Below are positions 7,796-15,902 of a DNA stretch of 64,000 nucleotides, in pieces. The notes beneath the pieces are model-generated. The model did not search any database and was not told the origin of the DNA. It saw nothing but the letters and a program-made list of their open reading frames with translations. The DNA is from Scatosoma sp048465415 (GTDB lineage: Bacteria; Bacillota; Clostridia; Christensenellales; Borkfalkiaceae): contig DBFWLO010000019.1 in NCBI GenBank assembly GCA_048465415.1, positions 248,001 through 312,000 on the forward strand, written 5' to 3'. Each line of letters starts with the position of its first letter. Position 1 is the stretch's first letter. The position numbers and the translations under genes were made by a program.

Positions 7796-8541
7796 TTCTC
7801 TTCTCCCTCTCTTGAAGTTCCATCCGTTTTGCGGACGTATTTTTTCCCCGTCATTCCCTCGAACGCCGTTTTCACCGCCTCTTCCGAAATCGTGCAACGG
7901 AGCAGGTATCCGGGCACGCCGCTCACGAGCGCGTCCGCAAGTTCCAGCGTTTTGGCCGCGTTCTCTTCGTCCTCGGGCAGAAGCAGCTGCGTAAACAGCC
8001 TCGCCACAACCTCCCTCGCCGTCAGCCGTACGATGGAGTTTTCGGGCGCCTTTTCCACGAAACAAAGCGCTTTTAAGGGCGTCTTTCCCTTCTCTCCCCG
8101 GCCTTCCTTGCCCATCCAGGGCGTGCCGTAGGCGTAAAAAACGTCCCCCTGCCGCCGCACGATCGGCTTGTCGCCGTTGATGATTTTCGCGCCCGGCAGC
8201 CAGCGCAGCCACAGCCCCGTATGCGTGGATTTGCCCGCGCCGCTCCGACCGAGAAAGGCGTAGCCCCCGCCCTCGTAATCGAGCACGGCGGCGTGTAAAA
8301 GAAACCGGTCGAACAAAGGCATGGCCGAGCAAATATTTCTGTAAATACAGATGTTCTCTATATACCCGTCCGAATACCCGGGCGAGGCTTTCTTTTCTTC
8401 CGCAAAGGCCGCCGCGGTGGCCTCCGCCGTTAAATCATACGGCGGAGCTTGTCGCTCCGACAAGTACTCCGCGCAAAATTTTTTCGTGAATGCGCAGCGA
8501 TTTCTGATGTCGACGCGCAAGTCCGCTATTTCGTAAATCAT
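7792..8541 (-). CDS. HPr-kinase/PEPCK-like enzyme (PadeK-like)
   Basis: The 249-residue protein has a P-loop GRSGAGKST (98-106) directly after LLHAAVLDYEG, and INGDKP (121-126) downstream, in the order seen in the HPr serine kinase/PEP-carboxykinase fold. It is much shorter than true PEP carboxykinase and lacks the HPr kinase N-terminal domain. Relatives in lasso clusters (PadeK, ThcoK) phosphorylate the peptide's C-terminal Ser. It is the first gene after the cassette promoter and overlaps the PqqD gene by 4 bp. I infer peptide or small-protein phosphorylation. Annotation as ATP-dependent PEP carboxykinase would be misleading. Confidence 0.72.
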   Translation of the reverse strand: MIYEIADLRVDIRNRCAFTKKFCAEYLSERQAPPYDLTAEATAAAFAEEKKASPGYSDGYIENICIYRNICSAMPLFDRFLLHAAVLDYEGGGYAFLGRSGAGKSTHTGLWLRWLPGAKIINGDKPIVRRQGDVFYAYGTPWMGKEGRGEKGKTPLKALCFVEKAPENSIVRLTAREVVARLFTQLLLPEDEENAAKTLELADALVSGVPGYLLRCTISEEAVKTAFEGMTGKKYVRKTDGTSREGEEK

Positions 8542-8589
8542 ATACTCCCCGATATTCCGCCCGTTCGCCCGTACGACGCTCTCCCGTAA

Positions 8590-8618
8590 ATTATATCACA
8601 ATCCCCGTACGCTGTCAA
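8590..8618 (-). promoter_or_regulatory. Promoter of the RiPP-like cassette
   Basis: On the minus strand TTGACA (8618-8613), 17 bp, TATAAT (8595-8590), with TG one base before the -10. This consensus promoter lies about 50 bp before the kinase ATG and should drive all five cassette genes. Confidence 0.85.
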
Positions 8619-8661
8619 TAGCCGGCGGAATTTTAGCGTCCGAAAAAAATTGCCGTACCGT

Positions 8662-9456
8662 TTAAAACGCGTCTTTGGAAATCTTGCTCCACCGCCGCGC
8701 GATGAATCGCAGTTTTAAAGGCATCGGCACGCAGCGGGTGAAAATATTCATGACGTTGTTCCAAAACCCCGGAATGACTTTCCGCTTGTTTTTGGCGACG
8801 GCTTTCAAACTCCGCCCGGCGACGTATTCGGGCGTTTTCGCCGCGAGTTTTCCCCAAAGCCCCTGCCCCTTAATCTGTTCTTTGACGTCGTCGCGGGTGG
8901 GCATGGCGCCTGGCAGCACCGCCGTCACGTTCACCCCCTTGCCCTTCATCTCCTCCCGCAAGGCGAGGGAAAAAGAGGTGAGAGCGCCCTTCGCCGCGCT
9001 GTATAGGGCGAAATAGGGCATCGGATAAATCCCCGAGACGCTGGAAATATTGACGATTTCAAGCTCCTCGGCCCGCGCGCCGATCGCGAACCGGCAGAGC
9101 GCCGCCGCGGCCTCGAAATTGACGCGGCACTGGAAGGCGATCTTCTCCTGCGCGTACTCCTCAAACGGCTTTTGGATATCCGCGCCGGCGACGTTGACGA
9201 GCCGCTTGATTTTCAGGCGCGCGTCGAGGATTTTTTTCATCATCGCTTCCCTGCTCCCCTCGTCCGATAAATCTGCGGCGAAAATCCGCACGTCCAGCCC
9301 CGCGTGATCCGCGAGGATTTTTTCTTTCAAAATCCTCAGCCGCCCCTCCTGCCGGCCGGTGAGAATGAGATCGTCGCCCTTCCGCACGGCCAGGCGCACG
9401 AACGCCCCGCCCAACCCGCCGCACGCCCCCGTGATCATCGTATACCCTTCCTTCAT
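8662..9456 (-). CDS. Short-chain dehydrogenase/reductase
   Basis: The 264-residue classical SDR has the cofactor motif TGACGGLGG near the N-terminus, NVAGA, catalytic Ser in NISSVSG and YxxxK as YSAAK. The C-terminus (KRKVIPGFWNNVMNIFTRCVP) is hydrophobic and basic and resembles SDRs that work on lipid or acyl substrates at membranes. Substrate cannot be read from sequence. It has its own promoter at 9486-9514 and lies upstream of, but not inside, the peptide cassette. Confidence 0.85.
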   Translation of the reverse strand: MKEGYTMITGACGGLGGAFVRLAVRKGDDLILTGRQEGRLRILKEKILADHAGLDVRIFAADLSDEGSREAMMKKILDARLKIKRLVNVAGADIQKPFEEYAQEKIAFQCRVNFEAAAALCRFAIGARAEELEIVNISSVSGIYPMPYFALYSAAKGALTSFSLALREEMKGKGVNVTAVLPGAMPTRDDVKEQIKGQGLWGKLAAKTPEYVAGRSLKAVAKNKRKVIPGFWNNVMNIFTRCVPMPLKLRFIARRWSKISKDAF

Positions 9457-9485
9457 CGCTTTCTCTCCCAGGCTGTTTTATGTAA

Positions 9486-9514
9486 ATCATACCACACCGC
9501 GCCGGAAATTGCAA
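9486..9514 (-). promoter_or_regulatory. Promoter of the SDR gene
   Basis: Minus strand TTGCAA (9514-9509), 17 bp, TATGAT (9491-9486), about 30 bp before the SDR start. Confidence 0.6.
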
Positions 9515-9553
9515 GCGTCTTTTTCTTTTTCGCTGAAATTTGTCTAAGAAGGG

Positions 9554-9582
9554 TTGACAAATTCCGATCGAGGGCTTATAAT
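9554..9582 (+). promoter_or_regulatory. Promoter of the mgtA leader
   Basis: TTGACA (9554-9559), 17 bp, TATAAT (9577-9582). Transcription should begin near 9589, leaving a leader of about 485 nt before mgtA. Confidence 0.85.
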
Positions 9583-9625
9583 GAGGTAAGGAAAGAAAAT
9601 TTCCGGTAATTTTCAAAGGGAGGGC

Positions 9626-9715
9626 ATGGCTATGGACGGCAGTCGATCGCGGTTGGAATCGAATACGGCGCGGAAAAAACGGCGTCCGGTTTGCCATGCG
9701 GATTTGGGGGCGTAG
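9626..9715 (+). CDS. Short leader ORF 1 of mgtA (29 aa)
   Basis: ATG 9626 follows AAAGGGAGGG at a usable distance and opens a 29-codon frame ending TAG 9713-9715. The peptide starts MAMDGSRSR, is very basic in the middle (ARKKRRP) and ends HADLGA. It lies between the promoter and an intrinsic terminator at 9772-9805, the position expected for an attenuator-controlling ORF. GGCG/CGGCG blocks within it could pair with the terminator's 5' arm. I infer that translation of this ORF influences termination. There is no homology evidence. Confidence 0.5.
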   Translation: MAMDGSRSRLESNTARKKRRPVCHADLGA

Positions 9716-9771
9716 TTTCCTTTTTGGAAATTGCCCCTTCTTCGCGGGGCTGTTCGGACTTCGGTATTTTT

Positions 9772-9805
9772 CCGCCGCCGCATCTTTTGCGCGCGGCGGT
9801 TTTTT
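9772..9805 (+). terminator. Intrinsic terminator inside the mgtA leader
   Basis: CCGCCG (9772-9777) pairs with CGGCGG (9794-9799), with an inner CGCA/TGCG stem, followed by six T. A smaller hairpin (GCCCC/GGGGC) lies at 9733-9750. Its placement between promoter and gene marks it as an attenuator. Confidence 0.75.
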
Positions 9806-9899
9806 ATGCCCTTTTGAACCTCTCGGACTTTGACAATCCCGCGTTTTACGCGTTGAAATACAGTGACGGAAAATATAAACGACAAGGAGGTAGAAAAAA

Positions 9900-10022
9900 A
9901 TGCAGTCCGACAGTAGAAGCGGCTCCGCGCCCGATCCGGACGGTTTATCCAAACGACCGAAAAGCCCGACGGCGAAGCCGGACACAACAACTCCCGCTTT
10001 GCCTCCTTTTTCGCACGCCTGA
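9900..10022 (+). CDS. Leader ORF 2 of mgtA, acidic/proline-bearing (40 aa)
   Basis: ATG 9900 has a strong AAGGAGGT (9884-9891) 8 nt upstream. The 40-residue peptide has an Asp/Pro stretch APDPDG at 10-15 and eight prolines overall, including a closing PALPPF. Enterobacterial MgtL (beginning MEPDPTPLP) senses low Mg2+ because acidic/proline codons destabilise the translating ribosome. The likeness in position, size and composition to that peptide is what I see; shared mechanism is inference, and the sequences need not be homologous. Confidence 0.6.
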   Translation: MQSDSRSGSAPDPDGLSKRPKSPTAKPDTTTPALPPFSHA

Positions 10023-10073
10023 ACCGCGGCGCGGCCCGTTTCTCCTTTATCATTTCTAAGGAGGTACAGACCG

Positions 10074-12794
10074 ATGATAACCAACAAAAACAAAAAACTC
10101 GCCGCTCTCGAAGCGGAACGTACGGCCAGAGAAGAGGCGCGGGTGAAAGAACTCGGCAGACTCTCCCCCGCCGAAACTTTGGATAAACTCGATTCTTCGG
10201 GGGCGGGGCTCAGCGAATTTCTCGTCAACGCGTCCCGCAGCTGCTACGGCAAAAACCAGACGACGGAGGGCAAAAGCTCCGGTCTTCTCAAACGCATTTT
10301 AAACGCCTTCGTCAATCCCTTCTCCGCGATTTTAACGGCGCTGGGCATACTCTCTCTGTTCACCGACGTCGTGTTCGCGCCCAAGGGAGACAAAAATCCG
10401 GCCGCCGCCGTCATCGTCTTCGTGATGGTGATGATCTCGGGCGTGCTGCGCTTCGTGCAGGAAACGCGTTCGGGCAAAGCCGCCGCCGGGCTCTCCGAAC
10501 TCATCAAAACGAAAGCGGAAGTCCTGCGCAAAAACGAAGGCACGGCGGAGCTTCCCATCGAAGAGATCGTCGTCGGGGACATCGTCATTCTCTCCGCCGG
10601 CGACGTGGTGCCCGCCGATCTTCGCATTCTTTCCGCCAAAGACCTCTTCGTCAATCAATCGGCGCTGACGGGCGAAAGCGAACCGGTCGAAAAACGCGCG
10701 CTCCTTCCCGAAGGGGAATACGATACCCTCCCCGAATACCCCACCCTCGCCTTCGCGGGCAGCGCCGTCGTATCGGGCAGCGCGACGTGCGTGGCCGTCG
10801 CGGTCGGGGACAACACCGTGCTCGGCCGCACGGCGAAAAAACTCTCCCAGGGCAAACGGAAGCCCACCTCCTTCGAAAAGGGCGTCAGCTCCGTTTCCCG
10901 CGTCCTGCTGCGATTCATGGGCGTTATGGTGCCTATCGTCCTGCTCGTCAACGGCTTTACCAAAGGCGACTGGCTGCACGCGTTCCTCTTCGCCGTCTCG
11001 GTCGCCGTAGGGTTAACGCCCGAGATGCTGCCCGTCATCGTCACCACCTGCCTCGCCAAAGGCGCGGTGGCGATGGCGAAAAAGAAAACGGTAGTAAAAA
11101 ATCTCGATTCTATACAGAATCTCGGCTGTATCGATATTCTCTGCACGGACAAGACGGGTACGCTGACGCAGGACGAGATCATTCTCGAATACCATCTCGA
11201 CGTGCGGGGCAAAGAAAACGCGCGCGTGCTCCGCTATGCGTTTTTGAACGCGTACTATCAGACGGGACTGAGAAGCCGCATCGATCTCGCGGTCATCGAA
11301 AGAGCGCGTGCGGAGGCGGAATCCGCGCCCGAGCTCTGCGGCCTGGAAGAGCGGTACGCCAAGACGGACGAGATCCCCTTCGACTTCGAGCGCCGGCGTT
11401 TGAGCGTCGTCGTGCGGGACGGCAAATCGGGCAGGACGCAGCTCGTCACCAAAGGCGCGGCGGAGGAAATGCTCGACGTATGCGCGTACGCGGAATACGA
11501 CGGCGAAGTGCGGCCGCTCGATCCCGCTTTGAGAAAAGAAATTCTCGCACGCATCGACGCGCTCAACGACGAGGGACTGCGCGTGCTCGTGCTCGCGCGC
11601 AAGGACAATCCCGCGCCCGCGGAGAAATGCTCTCCGGCGGACGAGACGGAAATGGTGCTGATGGGTTATCTCGCCTTCCTCGATCCGCCGAAGGAAAGCA
11701 CAAAGGGCGCGATCGCCGCGCTCAAAGAATACGGCGTCACGACTAAGATTCTCACGGGCGACAACGACCGCGTGGCCCGGCGGGTATGCAAACAGGTGGG
11801 GCTTTCCGCCGATCACGTCCTTTTGGGCAGCGACGTCGATAAACTGACCGACGAAGAGCTCACCGCCCGGGCGGAGAAAACGAGCGTGTTCGCCAAACTC
11901 ACGCCCGCGCAGAAAGCGCGCATCGTCACGGCGCTGCGCGCGGGCGGTCACTCGGTGGGTTTTTTAGGGGACGGCATCAACGACGCGGAGGCGATGCGCG
12001 CCGCGGACGTGGGGATCTCCGTGGACAGCGGCGCGGACATCGCGAAGGAAGCGGCGGACGTGGTGCTGCTCGAAAAGGACCTCATGGTCCTCGAAACGGG
12101 CATCATCGAGGGGCGCAAAGTCTACGCCAATATGGTCAAATACATCAAAATGACCGCCTCGTCCAATTTCGGAAACATGTTTTCCGTGCTCGCGGCGAGC
12201 GCGTTCCTGCCCTTCCTGCCGATGGAATCCTTGCAGCTCCTCTTTCTCAATCTCCTCTACGACCTCACTTGCACGGCGATCCCCTGGGACAACGCGGATA
12301 AGGAATTTCTGCTCCGGCCGAAGAAATGGGACGCCTCCTCGACGGGAAAATTCATGCTCTTTATCGGACCGGTGAGTTCGGTGTTCGATATCCTCTGTTT
12401 CGCGGCGCTCTATTTCATCGTCTGCCCGACGGCGCTCGGCGGCGCGGGCTTCCGCAGTCTCGGCGATCCCGCGCTTAAAGAACAGTTCGCGGCGCTCTTT
12501 CAATCGGGCTGGTTCATCGTCTCCATGTGGACGCAGGCGCTCGCCATACACATGATCCGCACGCCGAAGATACCCTTTATCCAGAGCCGCGCTTCCGCTT
12601 CGGTGACTCTTTCCGGGCTCGCGGGCTGTCTCGCGGCGACCGTCGTTCCCTTCACGCCCGTCGGCGCGTTCCTCGGCTTCGCGCCCCTGCCGCCCGTGTG
12701 GCTGCTGTGGCTGGCGGGGATCCTCGCCGGGTATATGCTCGCCGTCACGCTCGCCAAAAAACTTTATGTGAAAAAATACGGCGATCTTTTATAA
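10074..12794 (+). CDS. mgtA: Magnesium-translocating P-type ATPase
   Basis: The 906-residue P3B-type ATPase imports Mg2+ across the cytoplasmic membrane. It has the TGES actuator motif (NQSALTGESEPV), phosphorylation loop DKTGTLT with Asp359, hinge GDGINDAEAMRAADVGISV and about ten membrane helices; the MTASSNFGNMFSVL segment is typical of MgtA/MgtB. The length matches the family. AAGGAGGT lies 9 nt before ATG. It is transcribed from a promoter nearly 500 bp upstream through a leader with two short ORFs and a terminator, implying control by translation-coupled attenuation. No M-box riboswitch was recognised. Confidence 0.95.
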   Translation: MITNKNKKLAALEAERTAREEARVKELGRLSPAETLDKLDSSGAGLSEFLVNASRSCYGKNQTTEGKSSGLLKRILNAFVNPFSAILTALGILSLFTDVVFAPKGDKNPAAAVIVFVMVMISGVLRFVQETRSGKAAAGLSELIKTKAEVLRKNEGTAELPIEEIVVGDIVILSAGDVVPADLRILSAKDLFVNQSALTGESEPVEKRALLPEGEYDTLPEYPTLAFAGSAVVSGSATCVAVAVGDNTVLGRTAKKLSQGKRKPTSFEKGVSSVSRVLLRFMGVMVPIVLLVNGFTKGDWLHAFLFAVSVAVGLTPEMLPVIVTTCLAKGAVAMAKKKTVVKNLDSIQNLGCIDILCTDKTGTLTQDEIILEYHLDVRGKENARVLRYAFLNAYYQTGLRSRIDLAVIERARAEAESAPELCGLEERYAKTDEIPFDFERRRLSVVVRDGKSGRTQLVTKGAAEEMLDVCAYAEYDGEVRPLDPALRKEILARIDALNDEGLRVLVLARKDNPAPAEKCSPADETEMVLMGYLAFLDPPKESTKGAIAALKEYGVTTKILTGDNDRVARRVCKQVGLSADHVLLGSDVDKLTDEELTARAEKTSVFAKLTPAQKARIVTALRAGGHSVGFLGDGINDAEAMRAADVGISVDSGADIAKEAADVVLLEKDLMVLETGIIEGRKVYANMVKYIKMTASSNFGNMFSVLAASAFLPFLPMESLQLLFLNLLYDLTCTAIPWDNADKEFLLRPKKWDASSTGKFMLFIGPVSSVFDILCFAALYFIVCPTALGGAGFRSLGDPALKEQFAALFQSGWFIVSMWTQALAIHMIRTPKIPFIQSRASASVTLSGLAGCLAATVVPFTPVGAFLGFAPLPPVWLLWLAGILAGYMLAVTLAKKLYVKKYGDLL

Positions 12795-12813
12795 CCAAAA
12801 GAAACGCTTTCAA

Positions 12814-12847
12814 CAAAAAAAGGAGACGGCTTTCCGTCTCCTTTTTA
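12814..12847. terminator. Terminator after mgtA
   Basis: AGGAGACGG/CCGTCTCCT stem with TTTTT tail and an A-run on the left; serves both mgtA and possibly the convergent hydrolase gene. Confidence 0.9.
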
Positions 12848-12905
12848 TATACGTCGTTTCACCGCATGTAATCGATTACAGACGCCGAAACGGGGCCGTT
12901 TGTGT

Positions 12906-13790
12906 TCACGACGCGCCGGAAGCGTCCGACCAGAGCGCGACGGGATCGAAACCAAAGACCTGCACGAGCTCCACATAGGGCGAATGAGCGATCTCGGGGG
13001 GCGTGACCACCAGTCCGCCGTTGGAATCGAGGTCGACGCCGAATTTTTTATAGGCGTACCAGACGAGATGGGCGCACTGCGTGCGGGTGAAGGCTTTGGC
13101 GTTGTATTTTCTCGTGAGGATTCCGACGGAGAAATTGTACTGCGCGCCCATCATGTTCTGTTTCGCGTAGGCGGCCACGTCGGCGCGGAACTGCCGGTCG
13201 AACTTCGGGCGCAGGATCATGAAATCGGCGAGATTGGTAAAAGTGGTGACGGAGTTGATCTTGCTCACGTCGCCGGGGCCGAGCGCCTCCGCGATTCTTC
13301 CGTACTTCCCGTCCACGACGAGCGCCGCGTGCCCGAGCCGCCAGCCGGAGACGTGGGTGGTCGCCGAAACGATGATGTCCCCGTCTTCGAGGAGCGCGAT
13401 GGGCGCGTGCGCCTCGACCGTTTCGAGATAAGTGAAGGGATTGAAGCGGTCGCAGGAGACGGTGTGCTTTTTAAAATAGAAATCCTGAATCGCGAGAATC
13501 CGCCCTTTGTCGCCCGCTTGCAAAAGCCCGTCCACGCCGATGCGGGTGAGGCCCGTCTGCGCGTATAAAAGCGCGTAATCCCCGCTCGACAGCGTCTCTT
13601 TGTCGAGCAGGGCGGAAATATCCTGTTTTTCGTAACCGGCATACCAGTGCTTCCAGGCATGATCGGTATAAATAACGCCGAATTGTAAACCGGCGAGCAC
13701 GCTGGATACGAAAAACACCGCGCAGGCGAGAGCGACGGCAATTTTCTTTATTTTCTTGTTTTTTCGGTCCGGTCTTGCTTCTTTTTTCAT
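12906..13790 (-). CDS. YiiX-like permuted NlpC/P60 hydrolase, membrane-anchored
   Basis: The 294-residue protein has a basic N-terminus and one hydrophobic helix (about 17-40), then a domain with GDIIVSATTHVSGWRLGHAAL (catalytic His first) and later TQCAHLVWYAYKKFGVD (catalytic Cys), ending in VTPPEIAHSPYVELV. His-before-Cys order is the circularly permuted NlpC/P60 (YiiX/YebB, C92) arrangement. Such proteins are thought to cleave amide or ester bonds, and some act on lipids or peptidoglycan. It is probably extracytoplasmic. Its promoter and 5' UTR contain three consecutive hairpins, which is unusual. Substrate is unknown. Confidence 0.75.
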   Translation of the reverse strand: MKKEARPDRKNKKIKKIAVALACAVFFVSSVLAGLQFGVIYTDHAWKHWYAGYEKQDISALLDKETLSSGDYALLYAQTGLTRIGVDGLLQAGDKGRILAIQDFYFKKHTVSCDRFNPFTYLETVEAHAPIALLEDGDIIVSATTHVSGWRLGHAALVVDGKYGRIAEALGPGDVSKINSVTTFTNLADFMILRPKFDRQFRADVAAYAKQNMMGAQYNFSVGILTRKYNAKAFTRTQCAHLVWYAYKKFGVDLDSNGGLVVTPPEIAHSPYVELVQVFGFDPVALWSDASGAS

Positions 13791-13811
13791 TTTCTTACCT
13801 TTGCGGAGGCT

Positions 13812-13887
13812 TCCGGCGGAACGCCGGACAGGTTGTTTTCCATAGTATGCCCCATACTATGGAAATACAGCACGCGCGTGCTGTATT
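13812..13887. repeat. Three back-to-back inverted repeats in the hydrolase 5' UTR
   Basis: TCCGGCG/CGCCGGA (13812-13828); CCATAGTATG/CATACTATGG with a 3-nt loop (13840-13862); and a perfect 24-bp palindrome built from AATACAGCACGC and its complement (13864-13887). All lie between the promoter and the start codon. The last abuts the transcription start, so it may be an operator or an RNA hairpin. Confidence 0.7.
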
Positions 13888-13894
13888 CGGGTTT

Positions 13895-13923
13895 ATTGTA
13901 TCACACTCTTTTTTCTTTGTCAA
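13895..13923 (-). promoter_or_regulatory. Promoter of the YiiX-like gene
   Basis: Minus strand TTGACA (13923-13918), 17 bp, TACAAT (13900-13895), with GTGTGA just before the -10 as in the ppa promoter. Confidence 0.75.
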
Positions 13924-13976
13924 CCCCGTGCGTTTCTTTCCCGGAGTTCTTCGTCTTTTTTCATTGTATTTTCACG

Positions 13977-14012
13977 TAAAACCCCGCCGCCGGACTCACC
14001 GGCAGCGGGGTT
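13977..14012 (-). terminator. Terminator of the XRE-membrane gene
   Basis: GC-rich stem AACCCCGC/GCGGGGTT with inner GCCGG/CCGGC pairing, followed on the minus strand by TTTT. Confidence 0.75.
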
Positions 14013-14028
14013 CTTATTCCCTGCTCGC

Positions 14029-14985
14029 TCATTTATCGCCGTGGATTCCGCGCGCGATCGTGGAAACGACGGCGCAGAGGATTCCGCCCACGGGAAAGAC
14101 CACCCAGCCGGGGTGCCAAAAATTCCATATAAAGCCGAGCGGCAGATAAATCGCGGTCGCCGTGAGCATGATTGCGCCGCAAACGGCGCCCGAGATACGT
14201 TCGGCCCTGCTTTCCCGCGACTGATTTTCCGGCTGTTCTTCCTTTGCGTACCCCTCCCGCCGACATTCCTTGTTATAGTTTTTCACTTCGTATTTTTCCC
14301 ACTGCATGCCCGCATAGACGCACAAGCCCGTGCCGACGGTGACCGCGCCGAGGAATACGCCGCCCGCGAAGTACTCCCATTCCTCCGCGGTGAAGCCCTT
14401 CGGCGCGTAGCCGTCCTGATAGGTCATCGCCACGATCGCAATGATGCCTAAGAGAATGAGCGCGACGGCTCCGGCGATAAAATAGGGCATTTTGCGGCGA
14501 AAGGCGCGCGCTTTCTCCTCGGGGTAGGGAGTCATCTGCGGATTCTCGCGCATAAAATTGGCGTGCGCCACGCCGCCCGCGACGAAGATCGCCACCGCCA
14601 CGGTGATACAGGAAAGCAGCGTCACCAGCGCGGCTACTTCCTTCACGCCCGCCGCGTACAAAAACAGCATCGCCGTCACGCCGAGAAGGATCAATACCAC
14701 TCCCGCCGTGATCTGCGCCGTATATCCGTTCATGTGCCGGTCGTAGGCTTCGAGATCGGCTTTGCGGCTGCGGGAATTTTCTTCCTCCGCGTCGCCCCGC
14801 ACCAATATTTCCATATCGCACTCGAACAGATCGCACAAAACCAGCAGTTTTTCCATATCGGGAAACGCGTTGTCCGTCTCCCACCGCGACACAGTCTGCC
14901 GCGTCACGTCTAATTTTTCCGCCAGCGCCTCCTGCGTAATCCCGAATTTTTTGCGATAATAAAACACGTTGTTTCCGAAACTCAT
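14029..14985 (-). CDS. XRE HTH regulator with six membrane helices
   Basis: The 318-residue protein begins with a Cro/C1-type HTH (ITQEALAEKLDVTRQTVSRWETD, about 15-40) and ends with roughly six hydrophobic helices from residue 90 to 312. The HTH-plus-membrane build is common in Firmicutes and is thought to tie DNA binding to envelope state. There is no known ligand domain. It has its own terminator. Targets and signal are unknown. Confidence 0.75.
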   Translation of the reverse strand: MSFGNNVFYYRKKFGITQEALAEKLDVTRQTVSRWETDNAFPDMEKLLVLCDLFECDMEILVRGDAEEENSRSRKADLEAYDRHMNGYTAQITAGVVLILLGVTAMLFLYAAGVKEVAALVTLLSCITVAVAIFVAGGVAHANFMRENPQMTPYPEEKARAFRRKMPYFIAGAVALILLGIIAIVAMTYQDGYAPKGFTAEEWEYFAGGVFLGAVTVGTGLCVYAGMQWEKYEVKNYNKECRREGYAKEEQPENQSRESRAERISGAVCGAIMLTATAIYLPLGFIWNFWHPGWVVFPVGGILCAVVSTIARGIHGDK

Positions 14986-15137
14986 TTTCTGCCGCTCCTT
15001 TGCCTTCGTTGAGATGGCTCTATTATACCCGGAACTTCCCGCAATTTCAAGCGCATTTGAGTTGCGTTTTACGAAACATACGTATCATTTGACGGGAATC
15101 GCGCAATTTTCGGCGAAAAATCCTTCTTTTCGCGCCC

Positions 15138-15902
15138 TCAGAGCACGGAACCGAGAAAGTCCAGGATCCAGCGGGGCACATAGGAAAACAATTCCCCCGC
15201 CGCGATCCGCAAAGACTCGAAATCGGAGACCAACCGGGTATACGAACCCTTCGGCGCCGTTCCCGACACGACGAGCGGCGCGCGGGCGAAGCCTTCCGCG
15301 GAGGTCGCGGCGATCCTCGACGCAACCGCCGCCCCGCCCAGCGAATAGACGCCGACCGCCGCCCCGCCGATCGCTATGATCCCCACGGCGACTCCGCCGA
15401 CGGCAAACGCGCCCAAAGCGGCTCCCCCGATCGCGAGTCCGCCCGCCGCCAGCCCCGCGACGGCCAGAAGCCCCAGCGCCAAAGCGCCGAACGACAACAG
15501 CCCCAAAGAGAGGATCCCCACCGAGATCAGACCGCAGGAAAGATTGCCCACGGCGATGATTCCCTTCGCTTTGCAGAGCCCGAACCCGAGATGAACGTGC
15601 ACGAGCGGCAGCCCGAACAACGTCTTTTTGCTCTTATACTCGAAACGAAAGCCGCGAAGAAAAACCGCCGCTCCTTTGTCTTCCTCCGGTTTGGACGAAG
15701 TCTGCGCCTCGTTTCCGATCAGTTCGTCCGCCGATACGCCAAAGAGCCGGCTGAGAACGAGGATATTTTCCATCGACGGGGACGCCAGCCCCGATTCCCA
15801 CTTAAAGATTGTCTGCCTGGATACTCCCGCTTTCTCCGCGAGCTGCTCCTGAGACAGCCCCGCCGCCTTTCTGAGTTCGCTCAATTTCCGATAAAACTGC
15901 AT
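15138..15902 (-). CDS. XRE HTH protein with glycine-rich pentad repeats
   Basis: The 254-residue protein has an N-terminal HTH (LSQEQLAEKAGVSRQTIFKWESG) and, from about residue 115 to 195, some fifteen degenerate five-residue units of the form G-small/hydrophobic-x-hydrophobic-G (such as GIIAVG, GLAIGG, GVAVGIIAIGG). The repeat has no charges and alternates Gly/Ala with Val/Ile/Leu, so it may build a membrane-embedded or beta-solenoid-like stack. A 60-residue polar tail follows. Its neighbours are another XRE-membrane protein and YggS. Function of the repeat is not known to me. Confidence 0.7.
   Translation of the reverse strand: MQFYRKLSELRKAAGLSQEQLAEKAGVSRQTIFKWESGLASPSMENILVLSRLFGVSADELIGNEAQTSSKPEEDKGAAVFLRGFRFEYKSKKTLFGLPLVHVHLGFGLCKAKGIIAVGNLSCGLISVGILSLGLLSFGALALGLLAVAGLAAGGLAIGGAALGAFAVGGVAVGIIAIGGAAVGVYSLGGAAVASRIAATSAEGFARAPLVVSGTAPKGSYTRLVSDFESLRIAAGELFSYVPRWILDFLGSVL

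Noticed and set aside
8542..8661. Possible RiPP precursor between the kinase and SDR genes
   Set aside because: The region contains the cassette promoter and about 50 bp of 5' UTR. No ORF with start and RBS of useful length was found on either strand.
9583..9900. M-box or yybP-ykoY riboswitch before mgtA
   Set aside because: I could not find the conserved GUUAGGUGAGGCUC-type core or a yybP-ykoY four-way junction, so no riboswitch is called. A covariance search would be decisive.
9613..10053. Minus-strand 146-codon frame opposite the mgtA leader
   Set aside because: It would cross a terminator and both leader ORFs antisense, lacks an RBS, and is rich in Arg/Phe as expected for an antisense shadow.
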